Assembly: GCA_025201805.1 (NCBI GenBank)
Contig: MU619250.1
Location: forward strand, 150,390 to 214,389
Direction of reading: 5' to 3'
Origin: Parasitella parasitica
Lineage: Eukaryota; Mucoromycota; Mucoromycetes; Mucorales; Mucoraceae
Length of the DNA stretch: 64,000 nucleotides
Shown: piece after piece, positions 13,262 through 25,230 of the stretch
Layout of the letters: each line of letters starts with the position of its first letter
Numbering within the stretch: position 1 is the first letter of the stretch
Position numbers and translations under genes: made by a program
Notes under the pieces: generated by a model
Told to the model about the DNA's origin: nothing
Databases searched by the model: none
The model's input: only the letters and a program-made list of their open reading frames with translations

Positions 13262-16200
13262 TTACCAAGCATCAAACATAAGATGACTTGACTTTACAGG
13301 ATTGCTTGTAGGTGCATCAGAATCGCTCTTGTTACTAGATCCACTAGCATTCAGTAACCCACTGCTTGCCCTCTCTTCTTCCTCTGTCACAGTCGACATG
13401 GAGATGTTCTGCAGACGATGCAGCAATGGTGGCGAAAGTGGAGTAGGCGTTAATTCAAGAAAATGCTCATTGACCCGATTGTTAGTAGCATTAGGAGGCG
13501 AAGTAGCGGCAGCAGCAGTCGCAGCAGCAGTAGAAGAAGAACTGATGCTGTTTTGGTTGCTGAAAACAAGGTTGTTGCCGCCACTGCCATTGTATCTAAA
13601 AATGTCGTGCTGTTTACTGGGTGATGGAGAGGAGGATGCACCAGAAGACTTGTTGGTAATGAATGAAGGTGAATGAGGAGGTGGGGGCCCTTCAAATTCC
13701 AATTCACTCATTTTGAACACAAGCGAGTCGTCGTCATCCATCAGTGAACTATTGTTCGCTCTTGTAGGCCCGCTCGAAGCATTTGCATTGTCCTGTATCA
13801 GACTATTGTCGCTGCTGTCCATAGTAGGCTGTGATTTCTGCGATTGGTATCCTGCAGACCTTCGCTTCTGTTGCTGCTCCTGCTGTTGCTGGTATTGCTG
13901 GTGTTGCTGCTGCTGCTGCTGCTGCCCTTCGTCTCGTGGCATCGGCTGATTATAAGAGATGGGAGTACCTGTTGCCCTGCCACCAGTATGGCCTGTTGTT
14001 GCTGCTGTTGCTGTATTTTTCAATATGTTTAAATTCTGGTTATGGTGACCCTGAGGGTAAGTAGAGAACGCAGACATGTCGTTATTTCCTGATCCATACG
14101 ACGAAGAAACAGAAGCTTCTCTTCTACCCTGACGTCGACGAGAATCAAAATCTGGGTCATCATCGTCATCGTCAGTATGCTCTGGATGGTGAGATCCTTC
14201 GGCTGGATGAAGCCTTGCCAGACGCAGAGCGTTTTGTGGGTTTGTCAAGGATCGGAGCTGAGGATAACTACGAGGTATGTGAACAGGCGACGCTGATCTT
14301 TGCTCGGCATGCAAAGGAGAAGGTATAATAGGTTGATAGGAGCGGCCCGTAGAAGAAGTAGATGAAACAGGTGAAATCCCAGTTACTGGATCATGATGTT
14401 GAGATGAAGTCGAGGCACTTCCGGCCCCAACACCAGCGCTGCTAGCACTAACATTGCCTATCAACATGCTGGATGTTAGAGAATCTGAAAGAGAGTTGTG
14501 GGTTTCTCGCAGGCTCTGAAAATGGGACAAGGCAGCTTTTTTTGTCATAGATGCATTCATCATCATGCTACTACCGCCTCCAGCACTACTCGCACTGTCT
14601 GATGCAGAAGACAGCATTTGTGTAGCACTATTACTACGCTGCTCTTGAAACAAGTGCAACTCATGATTAGAACCAACTAATCTAACAAAGTCCCTCAAGC
14701 CGTCATCATCATCGTCGTGGTCGTCATACTCAGCTTTCACATTGATTGAGCTATGATCACTAGCACGAGACCATCTTCTCATCATACCTGTACTAGAGGG
14801 AGAGTCTGCTGTTGCTGATGCGGTGCGATTCGTCGGACTCGATTTATATTTATCAAAACTGGATGAAAACTCGATTTTTTTACCAAACGATCCACTATCG
14901 ACAGGTCGAGATTTCTCTGACGAAACAGTGGAAGAGAAGTGTCTGGTAGAGCCTCCACTTCCAGCGCCTGAAACTGTTGTTTGACAAAAACGCTTAGGAC
15001 TCGCTTTATGCAGTTTAGCAATGCAAATACTTACAGATGGATTCTGCTTGGGGCGACGATGAAAGAAATGGAGACTTGAAAGGAGATACTACAAATGGGG
15101 CGGATGCTCGACGATTAGATGATGTATCTCCTGTAGACTCGGCAGTGTTTCGAGAGCCGCTACTGAAAGGTTTAGACATTGACGAATCCGTTGGGGCGTT
15201 TTTCGACATTGTTGTATGTGGAGAAGGTCTAAAATTATCATTTGTTGGTGATTGCTTCATAGCCGTTTCCTGTATACGGAAGAAACTGTAAATACTTGGC
15301 TGATCTCTTGTTACGTGCTTAAAGCAGGGTACTGTCCTTACCAGTTTTGACTCCAACGAAGCCCTTGGCGATGATCTAGCAAACATGGACACAGGGCGAG
15401 CTGATGTTGCTACAGACGATCTAAAATATTCGTCTGAATCCTGCTGTCGCTGCTGTTCCTGCCTTTGTTTTTGCTTTTGCTTCTGTTGCTGGTATTTAGC
15501 CATTGTAGGAGTGAAGAATTGTTCATCCATGTCTATGAACTGAGCACTTAAATCCCGTTCGGAATCTTCAATCCTAAAATCACAGTTCCTTCGATACTTC
15601 ACATTCAATTTAAAAGTTCTACACATATATGACATGTACAGAAACAAAAACAAAAAGAAAAAAGATCAATAAATGTGTTGTTTACATGTAAACAATGTTT
15701 TGATGATCTTCTTAATTTACCCAATCGGTGTAACAATATCGTTGAATTCGTAAAACTTGGTAGGCTTTCGAGCATCGCTTTCGATGATGGATGTGTCTAG
15801 TGGAGAATACGAGTTAATGGATTGGCACTTGTGATGTCAAATGTCCCCTATTTACCAAGCGATATTTCTGTCGATTTCCCATGCAATGACGAAGTTGATA
15901 ATCGATATCCTATAGATAGTGAATTTGTTGAGTCGTTTGTCTTGTGTAATGCACGAAATAGGTCGTAGCTCGGCAATAATCGACAAAGTGAATGCAACGA
16001 TCGAAAAAACACAATGGATCTTTTGTAGAGATTTGGCAAATCGACAGCATATTCAGGAAACGGATGTCTGATGAAGGGGTTGGACGAACAAATCTTTAAA
16101 GATGTAGAGAGCACTTACTTTAGACTTAATTCCCATGATTCAATCAAGATACGGTCTATATGGTGAGCATCCGCAGTCGTGAGTTCAACACATCCCCACC

Positions 16201-16703
16201 TTAGATTATCATCTGCCACTACCAGGGATTGATTGTGAGAGAGTCTCGATGTATCCAAGTAAATGTCCAATATCATAGGTGGAGGCTCTTTTTCTTCCGT
16301 TGATTGAATGGCCATCGTTCTCCAGTATTTCAAATCTTCTCGTAGCAATTCGATATCTTCTGTTGCTATATTAAACTTTTCCTTGTGTGAATATTGTGCT
16401 AGCAAGCGTCTTTCTTGTTGTGAATTTACCCATTTGTTCATCTTTTTGTTCGATGAGGATCCTTTTGTATTGGCTGTTTTGCTATATCTTGTATCATTAC
16501 AAGGAGTACATCGTGCCTGAATAACAATTTGTGCAGTCTTTGTATAAAAGTTCTACATAGAAATGGTGTTGAGCTGGGCATTGATGAGATTTTTACAGTG
16601 GTCGTACCTGAATGATTTGATCTAGTTTTGAATTACGCGTACTCGCTGAAGATGTAGATGGGCCGCTTGGCGCAGCAGGTGTTTGTTGCCGATAAGAGGT
16701 CAT
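13262..16703 (-). CDS. ATG13: Autophagy regulator Atg13
   Basis: Exons on the reverse strand are 16703-16608, 16552-16119, 16067-15856, 15796-15721, 15618-15035 and 14967-13262. A further in-frame intron at 15341-15270 is likely. The product is about 1010-1035 residues. The N-terminal HORMA fold is clear: KLDQIIQNFYTKTAQIVIQAR, then DLKYWR, EPPPMILDIYLDTS, the helix LPNLYKRSIVFFRSLHSL, GYRLSTSS, and TFKLNVKYRRNCDFRIED with FIDMDEQFFTPTMAKY. FGKKIEFSSSFDKY follows in the disordered half. The C-terminal half is rich in serine, asparagine and glutamine, and SLVFKMSELEFEG near the end resembles the Atg1-binding MIM region. Atg13 is the TORC1-controlled scaffold of the Atg1 kinase complex. Its start lies 374 bp from the divergent Tim9 start. 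Confidence 0.93.
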
Positions 16704-17077
16704 TATTCAATAATTCGCATATACAAGTATATACAGAGCTAGAGAAATTAACAGAGAGATGCAGTTAGATACGCATGGATATGTGATGCTTTGCTATCGT
16801 TCCAGTACCTTGATTTACTTCTTAATTCCTTTCTTTCTCTAATGGAAAGAAGGAAACTTGAGAGAGAAAAAAGGGACATTTATTTTCTGGTAAGAACAAC
16901 TTTATAAGCAACCCTCACGTGCGAATCAAGAAAAGATAGATAAACGGATTTCATGCCTCGAGCTATTCACTAATTGGTTGCTTGAGACTACACAGCGCCC
17001 TACTATTTCAAGGCGCCTCCACCCTCGCTTTTCATTTTTCCTATTATTATTATTATTTTTTTTTTTTGTAATACACA

Positions 17078-17455
17078 ATGGATAACTCAAGGTTCAACCA
17101 AGCCGAACAAGCTCAAATCAATGCGATCGTGGAGCAGAAGCAAGTAGGATGAATAAAAATACACTCTAAAGCCAATACTCTAACCACTGCCAATAACATG
17201 TAGGTGACAGATTTCATGAATCTTTTTACAGGCGTCGTTGATCGTTGCTTTAGAGAGTGTGCTAATGACTTCACCACCAAAGCAGTTACTGGTAGAGAAG
17301 TATGATCACCAGCGGCTCAGTAGGTTAACGCCATCATACTTATCGTCATCACTACGTAGGCTGCTTGTGTGCAAAGGTGTGCTGATAGATTTTTAAAACA
17401 TGCTGAACTTGTGGGAGCAAAATTTGCAGAACTGTCTCAAACTGTAAGTCTATAA
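17078..17455 (+). CDS. TIM9: Mitochondrial intermembrane-space chaperone Tim9
   Basis: Three exons (17078-17143, 17204-17299, 17360-17455) give 85 residues, the usual size for Tim9. The start MDNSRFNQAEQAQ, then FMNLFTGVVDRCFRECAND and ACVQRCADRFLKHAE, show the twin CX3C motifs (CFREC and CVQRC) whose cysteines form the two structural disulfides. Tim9 pairs with Tim10 to carry hydrophobic precursors across the intermembrane space to TIM22. I end the gene at the in-frame stop at 17453-17455. The GTAAG at 17444 could instead be a donor to an exon lost near the assembly gap 90 bp downstream, so the last three residues are uncertain. Confidence 0.9.
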
Positions 17456-17547
17456 ATGACATTTGCCTTTTTTGAACCCCTTGTCGATTTTCAAAGTTTT
17501 GGACCTCTTGATTGATTTAAATGCGTGATCTTTGACATCTCACAAAA

Positions 17548-17557
17548 NNNNNNNNNN
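17548..17557. other. Assembly gap (10 N) within a poly-A tract
   Basis: Ten N bases sit between 'cacaaaa' and a run of more than 20 adenines. The homopolymer probably stopped assembly; true gap size is unknown. Confidence 0.98.
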
Positions 17558-17921
17558 AAAAAAAAAAAAAAAAAAAAAAAAGAATGCATATTACAGAGAT
17601 ATTCAATTCAGTTATCGAGATATAAACGAAACATGAGTAATCGCTGCAAGTATCAATATATATCGTATCAACTCTTTAAATGTGTGGTATTTTTTATCAG
17701 ATCATCCGATAAAAAAAAACTTGGATTGAGGGGTTCAGCGACAAAAAGGAACCACAAGTGCGCGCATACTAAATACCTGGTTTTAGATGAATAATCCTTC
17801 ACCATGATTTTATATTGTAGAGTGATATGTTAGTTTAAAAAATACAAAGGGGGAAGAAGAAAATAAAAAAGAGAGACGAAAGGGGGGATACTCGTGGCAA
17901 ATAAAACGATAGATATGATTT

Positions 17922-19350
17922 TTAAAAAATATTCGAGACCAATGCTGTGAGTGCAACGGCAACAGTTGTGTAAACAATGGGGTTGTTGAAACCAGCAGCT
18001 CCACTTTGCGCAACCTTCTTGGCTGCAGGAGCAACAGAGGCAGTTGGGTTGGACGTAGTTTGGGCAACATTGGAGGCTGCAGGAGCAACAGCAGAGGAAG
18101 CAGCTGGAACTGCAGCATTTCCAGCAGTTTCAAGATAGGATCCATTGTTCCAGCCCGCGCACACACCAACAGGGCTCAACTTGACATGAGGATGCAAGAT
18201 AGGTAAAGCCTTGATAGCAGCACCGACGGTAATCTTGTTCAAGTCATGCATCAAAGAGTTACCACCTTGCGTTAAGGTAGGAAGGCTGTTGACCCACTGA
18301 GTGACATTGCCTAGAAGGCCTGCTTCGGTTTGGCCGCCTGCAGTGATTCTCCAATCTTGAGAATCAACAGACCACATGGCAGGCGTATAGCCAAGTTGGT
18401 TGACAATGTAACGGACACGATCATCAATGTCACCGCGAGGCTGTTGTTTAGGAAAGAAAAAAAAAAGAAAGGAAAATGTAAGTAAGGGGTTGAACGATAA
18501 ACATGTAAGCACACTTACAGGACGCATCAAACGAGGAGTAACTCCAAGAACTTCCTTAATGGCAACTTCGGTCCATTTCAGCTCGCCAATAATCATTTCG
18601 TTGGAGATGGTGGTAAGTTCAGCGTGAGTCCTGCATAGTAATTAGTATAGGCATCTGCAATGTTTAGCAAGGAATATCTTACCAGGTATGGATGCCGATT
18701 TCATGGCCTTGGTCATATGCTTCCTTGAGGATCTCAGGATAGGTGATAACCTGCTTACCAACGACAAAGAAAGTAACCTTGACATTAATGGTCTTCAAAT
18801 AAGCCAGCAGTTCACGAGTAATTTCGTATGGTCCGTCGTCAAAACTCTACACATCAAACTCATCAGAAATAGCTAATTAACAGACATGATTTGATCCTTA
18901 CGGTTCCCCAGACGGTCTTGTCAGTACAATGGACAATATCAGTGGGTTGAACGCAACCATCCCAGGTCCAGTTACAGTGAGTATTTTTACCAGTGGGATC
19001 AGCATTTTGAATAACACCATCTAGTTAGGCAAAAAAAAAAAGTTAGCACTGATCATTCATGTATTTTGCGCAGATTATTTACCAACAGTAAGCACGTTAG
19101 GAGTTACTTGCAAGAGAGCATCGTCTTTAATAAGAGCCAGCCATTCGGGCTTGGGAACAGGCTTCGAAGCGCCAGAAGGATATGCTTCCTTCCAAGCAAT
19201 CTTTCCGTTAGGAATGGCATAGACAGGCGCAGCTGAAGCAGTGGTAGCTGGAGAGGCGGCAGCTGCGGGGGGAGCTTGTGCCATAATACCATTGTTTGAA
19301 ATTACAAGAGCAACAGCAGTTGCAATCAGCATATTTTTATTAAAGATCAT
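17922..19350 (-). CDS. GPI-anchored chitin deacetylase (CE4 family)
   Basis: Five exons (19350-19083, 19020-18902, 18846-18683, 18630-18519, 18440-17922) give 393 residues. An N-terminal signal peptide (about residues 1-24) precedes an alanine/threonine-rich linker. The carbohydrate esterase 4 motifs are in order: SFDDGP with the catalytic base and metal aspartates, HTWTH with the two metal histidines, RPPRGDIDDR, DSQDW and the final LMHD with the catalytic histidine. A serine/alanine-rich stalk ends in a hydrophobic tail (VYTTVAVALTALVSNIF), a GPI-attachment signal. The enzyme removes acetyl groups from chitin to make chitosan, a main wall polymer of Mucorales. A reverse-strand TATA box lies about 135 bp upstream. 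Confidence 0.93.
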
Positions 19351-19483
19351 GATTATTGTTGCTGTCGTTTTCTAGTCTAAATGAAAGTCTAAACAGTAAA
19401 AAGGAAGGTAAAAGGAAGAAAGAGCAAGAAAGTATATAATTTTGTAAAAGAAAGTGGTTTGATTTCTACACAACACCAAAATC

Positions 19484-19492
19484 CTATTTATA
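19484..19492 (-). promoter_or_regulatory. Probable TATA box of the chitin deacetylase gene
   Basis: The reverse strand reads TATAAATAG about 135 bp upstream of the start codon, with no other gene start nearby. Confidence 0.5.
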
Positions 19493-19917
19493 ACAGACAA
19501 AAAAGATCTCGAACAACGTTTAACATCACAATAGAGTATTTCAAGGAGGGGTTGAATAGAAACAACGGAAATCACAGAAAGGCAGCAAATACTCTTTGCA
19601 ATTAATAATTGACTCTAATTTCCTTTTATCGTCGATCTTTGTGCCACTGCTATAAATATGACAAATTTTTGGTATCGTGTAATACAAACACTAAGCCCAA
19701 CCATGCTGTTGTTGTAAATAGATACAGCACGTCAATATTACTTTTTTAAACAAAAATAGCAGATAACCACTTGTACTTTCGGTAAGCAGCCAAGTTGAAA
19801 ACCTACTGGCCAAAAAAAGCTGTTGACAATGTGGTTTATAAGAAAACACAAGCTGCAGATATAAAACTACCCCTGAATTTATTTTCATAGCGGATCTGAC
19901 ATGTGTACGTGCTCGGG

Positions 19918-21592
19918 TTACCTGAATATAAATTGAACGCTCCACTGTGGAAGTCCTTCTTCGTTTTGCATATCCTCTGCCAATCCCTCATACAACGTAT
20001 CCACTGTATGATTTCCTTCTGCATCGGTGTTACCATGGTCAGCAGCATTTGAATCCTCCAACTGCTGCGAGCACCCCAATTGCTCATCGAGTTCCTGTGG
20101 TGAACATTCTAGCTCAGTGCATATCTCATCATAGTGGTGCTTTCCATCAAGGAATGGTATAATGTCAGCATGGATAGGCATACCAGTGTACATGTTCACT
20201 ACCCGATGATATTGTTGTTTTGACGGAAAATTAAACTGCTCGTTTTCCGGTGGCGCCGTACTCGTCAAAATTGGGTACTTATGCACTCGATAAATTAATC
20301 CTTTGATCACGCCAAATGATATAACTCGTCTAACCATTAGAAATATGCTCTATTAGCCGCAGAAAGTACATGTCGATGATAAAACTTCGTGTATACCTTT
20401 CATCAACTTGTAGTAGCGCCAACTGCTGTTCTTCCATCCAGTCTGTTACTGTTAATCCATACTTTAGTCCACAATAAAGAGCGTATATCCTTTCAATCGA
20501 AATTTCTGGTGCGTCTAAAATAAGAAGAATAAGAAACCAAGATTTAAAAATAACCAAAACCTACTTGGAAGCGTGATGTATCTTAGACACTCTTGTGCAA
20601 GTCCATATTTAGCATCGAATAAACGTGTAATTTCAGGCTTCACAGCATAAACGTTAGAATACTGAAATATATCTGTCATGATGATACACCCATAATACAT
20701 CATGTGCTCCATGCTCTGTTTTGTCCATTCTGGCTTGACATTGGCTAATTCTGCGATCCGTTTGACATGATGCACGCCGTTGATCAGACTAGCTACCTTT
20801 TGCACCGTAATGTCCCAGTTAGAGGTCATCATCTTATTTACATCGATCATACACACTGGTACATGATAGTTATACACGGTTTGTGGGTTGGGGTATGTTG
20901 GGAATAGCTTGAGATTAATTGTATTGAATTCGTCTGTTGTCAAGTCAATCATCGCTTGTATCTACTCCACAAACACTGCCACTTACTGATTGGTATTTGA
21001 CACTCGCAATAACTATTTAAATCTTCAAACAGCTGTTCAATCACATTCTGTACAGTTTGGGATTCTGATCCTACTTCATTGGACAAAAAGTTGCACTCCA
21101 ACTGATTTATCGTTTAGCATCATTCTCGTGTCTTGGAGGCATATATATATGTATATATATATACATATGTAGCTTTACCTCGAGTCCTTCCAAAACTCTA
21201 GACATTTTCCTCACAACTGCTTCATAGCTGCTAGACTCGGCACCTTGTTCAAACACAAAGCATAAATTGAACCGAAATTCATTACGAAAGTGCCGATAAC
21301 GTTCATGATCGTGCAATACGACAGGGCATCCCATCACTTTGTATCCATTGCTGCAAATTGTAACAAGGCGCTTGTACAGTTGTTTCTTGGGAATAATGTA
21401 TTCACTGATGGCTTCAAAATCGACGAGTGTTTTACCGCTCTGTGTGGGGTCAATCGTCAAGGAATCAGATAGTGTGCTGTTTTGTGGCGTAATGCTGCCC
21501 TCGGGTACTTGATGCTTTACAACAGTGCCTTTGATAATATCAAATACTGCATAAAATATACTATGGATTCGCGGAAACCCCTGGAATTCCAT
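19918..21592 (-). CDS. NPR2: Nitrogen permease regulator 2 (Npr2/NPRL2, SEACIT/GATOR1 subunit)
   Basis: Five exons (21592-21179, 21101-20987, 20933-20565, 20514-20397, 20329-19918) give 475 residues. The start MEFQGFPRIHSIFYAVFD opens the longin domain. PEGSITPQ, FNLCFVF, INEFNTINLKLFP, HHVKRIAELANVKPEW, the YYGCIIMTDIFQYSNVYA block and DERRVISFGVIKGLIYRVHKYP all match positions conserved from yeast Npr2 to human NPRL2. The C-terminal winged-helix part ends in HYDEICTELECSPQELDE. With Npr3 and Iml1, the protein restrains TORC1 when amino acids are scarce. I take the stop at 19918; a further exon down to 19691 is possible in phase but lacks family motifs. Confidence 0.92.
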
Positions 21593-23299
21593 ATAATGTT
21601 AATTGAATGGATGTTTTGATATACTCAACAAAAAGCTGCATTTTGTTGGAACCTTGACAAAAATATACGCGCTGGGATCTAATGCTCAAAACATCTGATT
21701 GAATTCTGCCCTACTGTTCATCGCCAAAATTTCTTGAGATATTTTTCTTTATCATATTGATTGAACTACAAAAGCTTCTATATAAATAAAAGAAAATCTT
21801 GCCATTGTTAATGCTAGCATTGGCATTTTATGTATATCTTGATGATTTAAACAATTTTACAAATAGTAGTAGTAGCGATAATAAAGGAAATGCACAACAT
21901 GCATATGAAAAACCAATGCTGGTCTGCGAAGGAAATATAGCAGTAAACATGCTAGTCGCTCGTTTCCTTACTGTATACATTCTGGGATCTGCCTTCTTTT
22001 TGGTACCAGCCCTATTCACAACAATTGCCTTCAACATTGTTTTAACCATCCTTTAGAGGCGAAGCTATCGGTAATCTGCTCAAAGGTCACTAGTGGGCCA
22101 GATTCTATACAAGGTGTCGAGGATTTTTGATTCAGCATCTCAGGTGGTGTATGAAACATTTGGCGGCTCCAGCATATCATTCCTGACATGATGGCTCATT
22201 AGCTTTACCAAGTGAACATTTAGGATTCGATTTTGTGCCGAGGGCTCCTGTAATCCGTTCGATCATAAACAAAGTGTAGCTCGAAGAAAATAGAAATCAG
22301 TATCCAAGTTAATATTGTCATCGTCAGTGGCTTCAAAACATATTGGCTTTCGTTACAAGTTTCATTTCACTACAAATTAATTGTAACTACATACATTTGT
22401 GTAAAGGAAATGTTGTTCGTTATATCACTATAGCGAGATGCAGACTGTTCAAATCTGAAATGGCTTACTTTATTACCAAGACAGAATTACTAGATATTGT
22501 CTATAAGTTTAGTCGCTATTGTGAATGGTTATTGAACCGCCATTTGTTCCCCACACCACTGTTGATTTGGTAAGAGGTCATTTTCTTTCACCATCATTAT
22601 GAGATTGTCCTGGTTCCCGCAATTTATTGCCTGACGCCCTCAGCAGATTGTTTGATTAAAATGTTGTTGACATTAACACTTTAGAAAGAAAGAGATCGAT
22701 ACAATAATAAAACTGTCATAAGAAAAGAGTCGAAATTTGAGAATATGTCGTTTATGAAAACACATGAAGTAAGTAGGGCGCTTAAACCTTCGTCAAGTGA
22801 CAGGCACCAGTCGTCGTTCTCATTCACCATATACCGTGATTCAGTTTACTATGAATCGGTTGATGATATTGATATTTATAAAGGCTGAATAGCTGTCTAC
22901 ACATAAAAAGTTGTTTGAGTGAAAATGCAGAGAGATAGCAGTGGTTGACGGTTAGAAATGATTGTTTCAAACAAGATGTTACGACACACCCGTATATGAC
23001 AGTCTATCAATCGCACAAAATCAAACCAAAACATCAGATTTTTGTGTTTCTTGCTCTGTGCCGTGTGCTGTGTGCATATGAACCATGTTCTTGGCTTTTC
23101 TTGGATCAAGGTTGATTCTAAGGGACACACGAGTGGAACGCGGTTTAAACTGCTTCAAGACTCCAACAAATTTTATCCAAACGTGTTTTCCTTTTTGATC
23201 AATCTTCATGAAATCTCAAATTATTGCGTTCACAAACAAGCTGGACACTGGTATTGCAGTTAACTAAACAAAGCACGACAAGATAAACTGACATTCACT
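21593..23299. other. Gene-poor spacer with coding-like remnants
   Basis: No complete gene is supported. Plus-strand frames at 21799-22056 (hydrophobic, 85 residues) and 22343-22573 show no family. On the reverse strand around 22330-21830 several short frames look protein-like and are joined by GT/AG pairs, for example MLNQKSSTPCIESGPLVTFE. They may be a small spliced gene or a decayed element. Confidence 0.4.
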
Positions 23300-24365
23300 A
23301 TGGTAGACGTCAATCATCTGACAGAACTTTACTTGCCCTGTCCTCGATCTAACAGACGCTCTGTTTATTTTCACAACGACAAAGGCAAATTGTACGAGAT
23401 ACAACAGGTGACAGGGCCTGGCCGTAAAAGCGCTTGGTTATTAAGGTCAGAGATATATAAGGGTATAGTAAAACGTTGCTGCGAAGGAATATTTCGGCTG
23501 ACAACTGTTCTTAGACGGTGCAGTGAGATTTATTACAGCATTGGATCCTCTTTTTATGGCATTACCTATTCTAGATGAAGCCTGCAAAAAGGGCGACAAG
23601 AAATTTAGAACTTTAGATGATATATTCAGCAGAGAAAACGTCAGATTGGAGATTGTTAGGACGGAAACAATAGAGGATGAAGGGATCATAAGCGATGGAC
23701 ATTCGCATCCCATCGATGTACATCGATTGACCAACATACCTGGGTTTACTCAGCAATTAGCGCATTTATGTGATGTCCAAGGTAGGCTTTGAATGCAGTT
23801 CAGCATAAAGCAATCTAAAAGCGAACCTGCATTAGAGATTGCATCAGGGCTGTCTGTGTATAAATTGAACTATGAAAAAGCCCTTGACTGGCTCGTCAAA
23901 AAGGTCAATCAGTTAATCTCCAATGAAAGCTTTAAAACATCATTCGAATCGACGCAGCAAGAAGCTCTCTTGATAAAGTTGGAAGCTGTGTATACATTAT
24001 CAAACTATTTAAACAAGGATTGGTTTAGTAGACTTTTAACAAAACTGGAGTTGGTGTTTAATTTGATAGTCCTTGGGGTTCGCATTAACATTTGCATAAT
24101 AGAATGGAAGAGGTCAAAGAAGCTGAATTAGACGACATCACAAATTATGTTACTGATGCATCGCCCTCTGGCTATTTCAAGAGAACACACTCAGATGAAG
24201 CATTCCTCGACTCACCGGCTAAAGTAGGACAAAAAGCAGTTGGTTGTGACGCACATGCTAATAATCTCTCTCACGTAGAAAAAGAAACCTCAGGTTCCCA
24301 GAAGTTTAGCCAAAGTCAACGTCAAGGGCATGAAGTCAATTACTAGTTTCTTCACGAAAAAATAA
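23300..24365 (+). CDS. Ribonuclease H2 subunit B
   Basis: Exons 23300-23462, 23515-23781, 23836-24053, 24113-24223 and 24279-24365 give about 281 residues. The third intron has a weak GTGTTT donor. DGAVRFITALDPLFMALP is the triple-barrel segment conserved in RNase H2B, and YEKALDWLVKKVNQL is the conserved helix that follows. The last exon, reached only by splicing 24224-24278, ends in GMKSITSFFTKK. This is a PCNA-interacting (PIP-box-like) tail equivalent to that of human RNASEH2B. The subunit holds the catalytic RNase H2A at replication forks for removal of ribonucleotides from DNA. The gene is convergent with cyclophilin A, with only 69 bp between the stops. Confidence 0.85.
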
Positions 24366-24434
24366 GCCAAGTTGTTGGTCAATCCTTATTTTTATTTATT
24401 TGTCCTTAACGCTTTGGGTTTTTTGGGATCATCT

Positions 24435-25169
24435 TTATAATTGTCCACAAGCAATGATTTTAATTTCACCCTGGGGCTTCCCACCAGGACTTCCATAACT
24501 CTCAATTTTTTTGACAACATCCATACTAAATAAAATTCATTTAGTCGTCTAAAGATGCTATGTGCGCTAGTATATTGACTTACCCCTCTTCGACTTTGCC
24601 AAAGACAACGTGTTTACCATCTAAATGGGGAGTAGGCACAGTGGTAATAAAGAATTGAGAACCATTGGTATTAGGACCAGCATTGGCCATGGATAACAAT
24701 CCAGGGACAGAGTGTTTGTGTTTGAAGTTTTCATCTGCAAACCTCTCACCTGTTTGATTTGTCAGTATTCTTTGCAAGAGAAAGAAAAACGCGCACAAAA
24801 TAGACGTTACCATAGATGGATTTACCACCAGTACCGTTATGCTTGGTGAAATCGCCACCTTGGAGCATAAACTTAGGGATGACACGATGGAAGCTGCTGT
24901 CTTTGTAGCCGAATCCCTCTTCACCGGTACAAAGAGCACGGAAGTTTTCAGCGGTCTTGGGGACGCTATCCTTATACAATTCAAATACTATGCGCTAAAG
25001 AAGATAACAATATAAGGCAAATGCATCTTGTGATCGCCATGTAGGATACTTACTCCAGCTGGCTCACCGTTAATTGCGACATCAAAGTATGTCTGTAAAG
25101 TAAAAGAGGTAAATAACGGGTAGCTGGGATTCTAGTACGTAAAGGACAGCTTACTTTGGGGTTTGCCAT
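24435..25169 (-). CDS. Cyclophilin A-type peptidyl-prolyl cis-trans isomerase
   Basis: Five exons (25169-25155, 25092-25054, 24994-24811, 24749-24584, 24525-24435) give 164 residues, the standard cyclophilin A length. The active-site set is present: [15 protein letters not shown] with the catalytic arginine and the following Met/Gln, [16 protein letters not shown], and the cyclosporin-binding tryptophan position replaced by histidine in [12 protein letters not shown]. The protein ends in IKIIACGQL. It catalyses proline isomerisation in the cytosol. It has no targeting peptide. The histidine at the usual tryptophan position would be expected to weaken cyclosporin binding; this is inference. 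Confidence 0.95.
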
Positions 25170-25221
25170 TTTTGATAATATGTGTTCAGCAAAGACAATA
25201 GTTAAAGCAGTTGATCAAACC

Positions 25222-25230
25222 CTTTATATA
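25222..25230 (-). promoter_or_regulatory. Probable TATA box of cyclophilin A
   Basis: The reverse strand reads TATATAAAG about 55 bp upstream of the cyclophilin start codon. Confidence 0.45.

Noticed and set aside
13831-14064. Plus-strand alanine/leucine/cysteine-rich frames opposite the Atg13 C-terminal half
   Set aside because: They are antisense shadows of CAG/CAA codons in the glutamine-rich part of Atg13.
14782-15021. Reverse-strand 79-residue frame as a separate gene
   Set aside because: The correct Atg13 frame runs through the same bases (FGKKIEFSSSFDKY) and continues into the last exon, so this is an out-of-frame reading.
17525-17794. Plus-strand frame running through the N gap
   Set aside because: It is created by the poly-A and N bases and has no coding character.
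19691-19945. Extra C-terminal exon for Npr2
   Set aside because: It joins in phase but has no similarity to Npr2 proteins, and the stop at 19918 gives a normal length.
21799-22056. 85-residue hydrophobic plus-strand frame as a membrane protein gene
   Set aside because: It overlaps a reverse-strand open stretch, starts at a non-ATG or weak context, and shows no family or conserved features.
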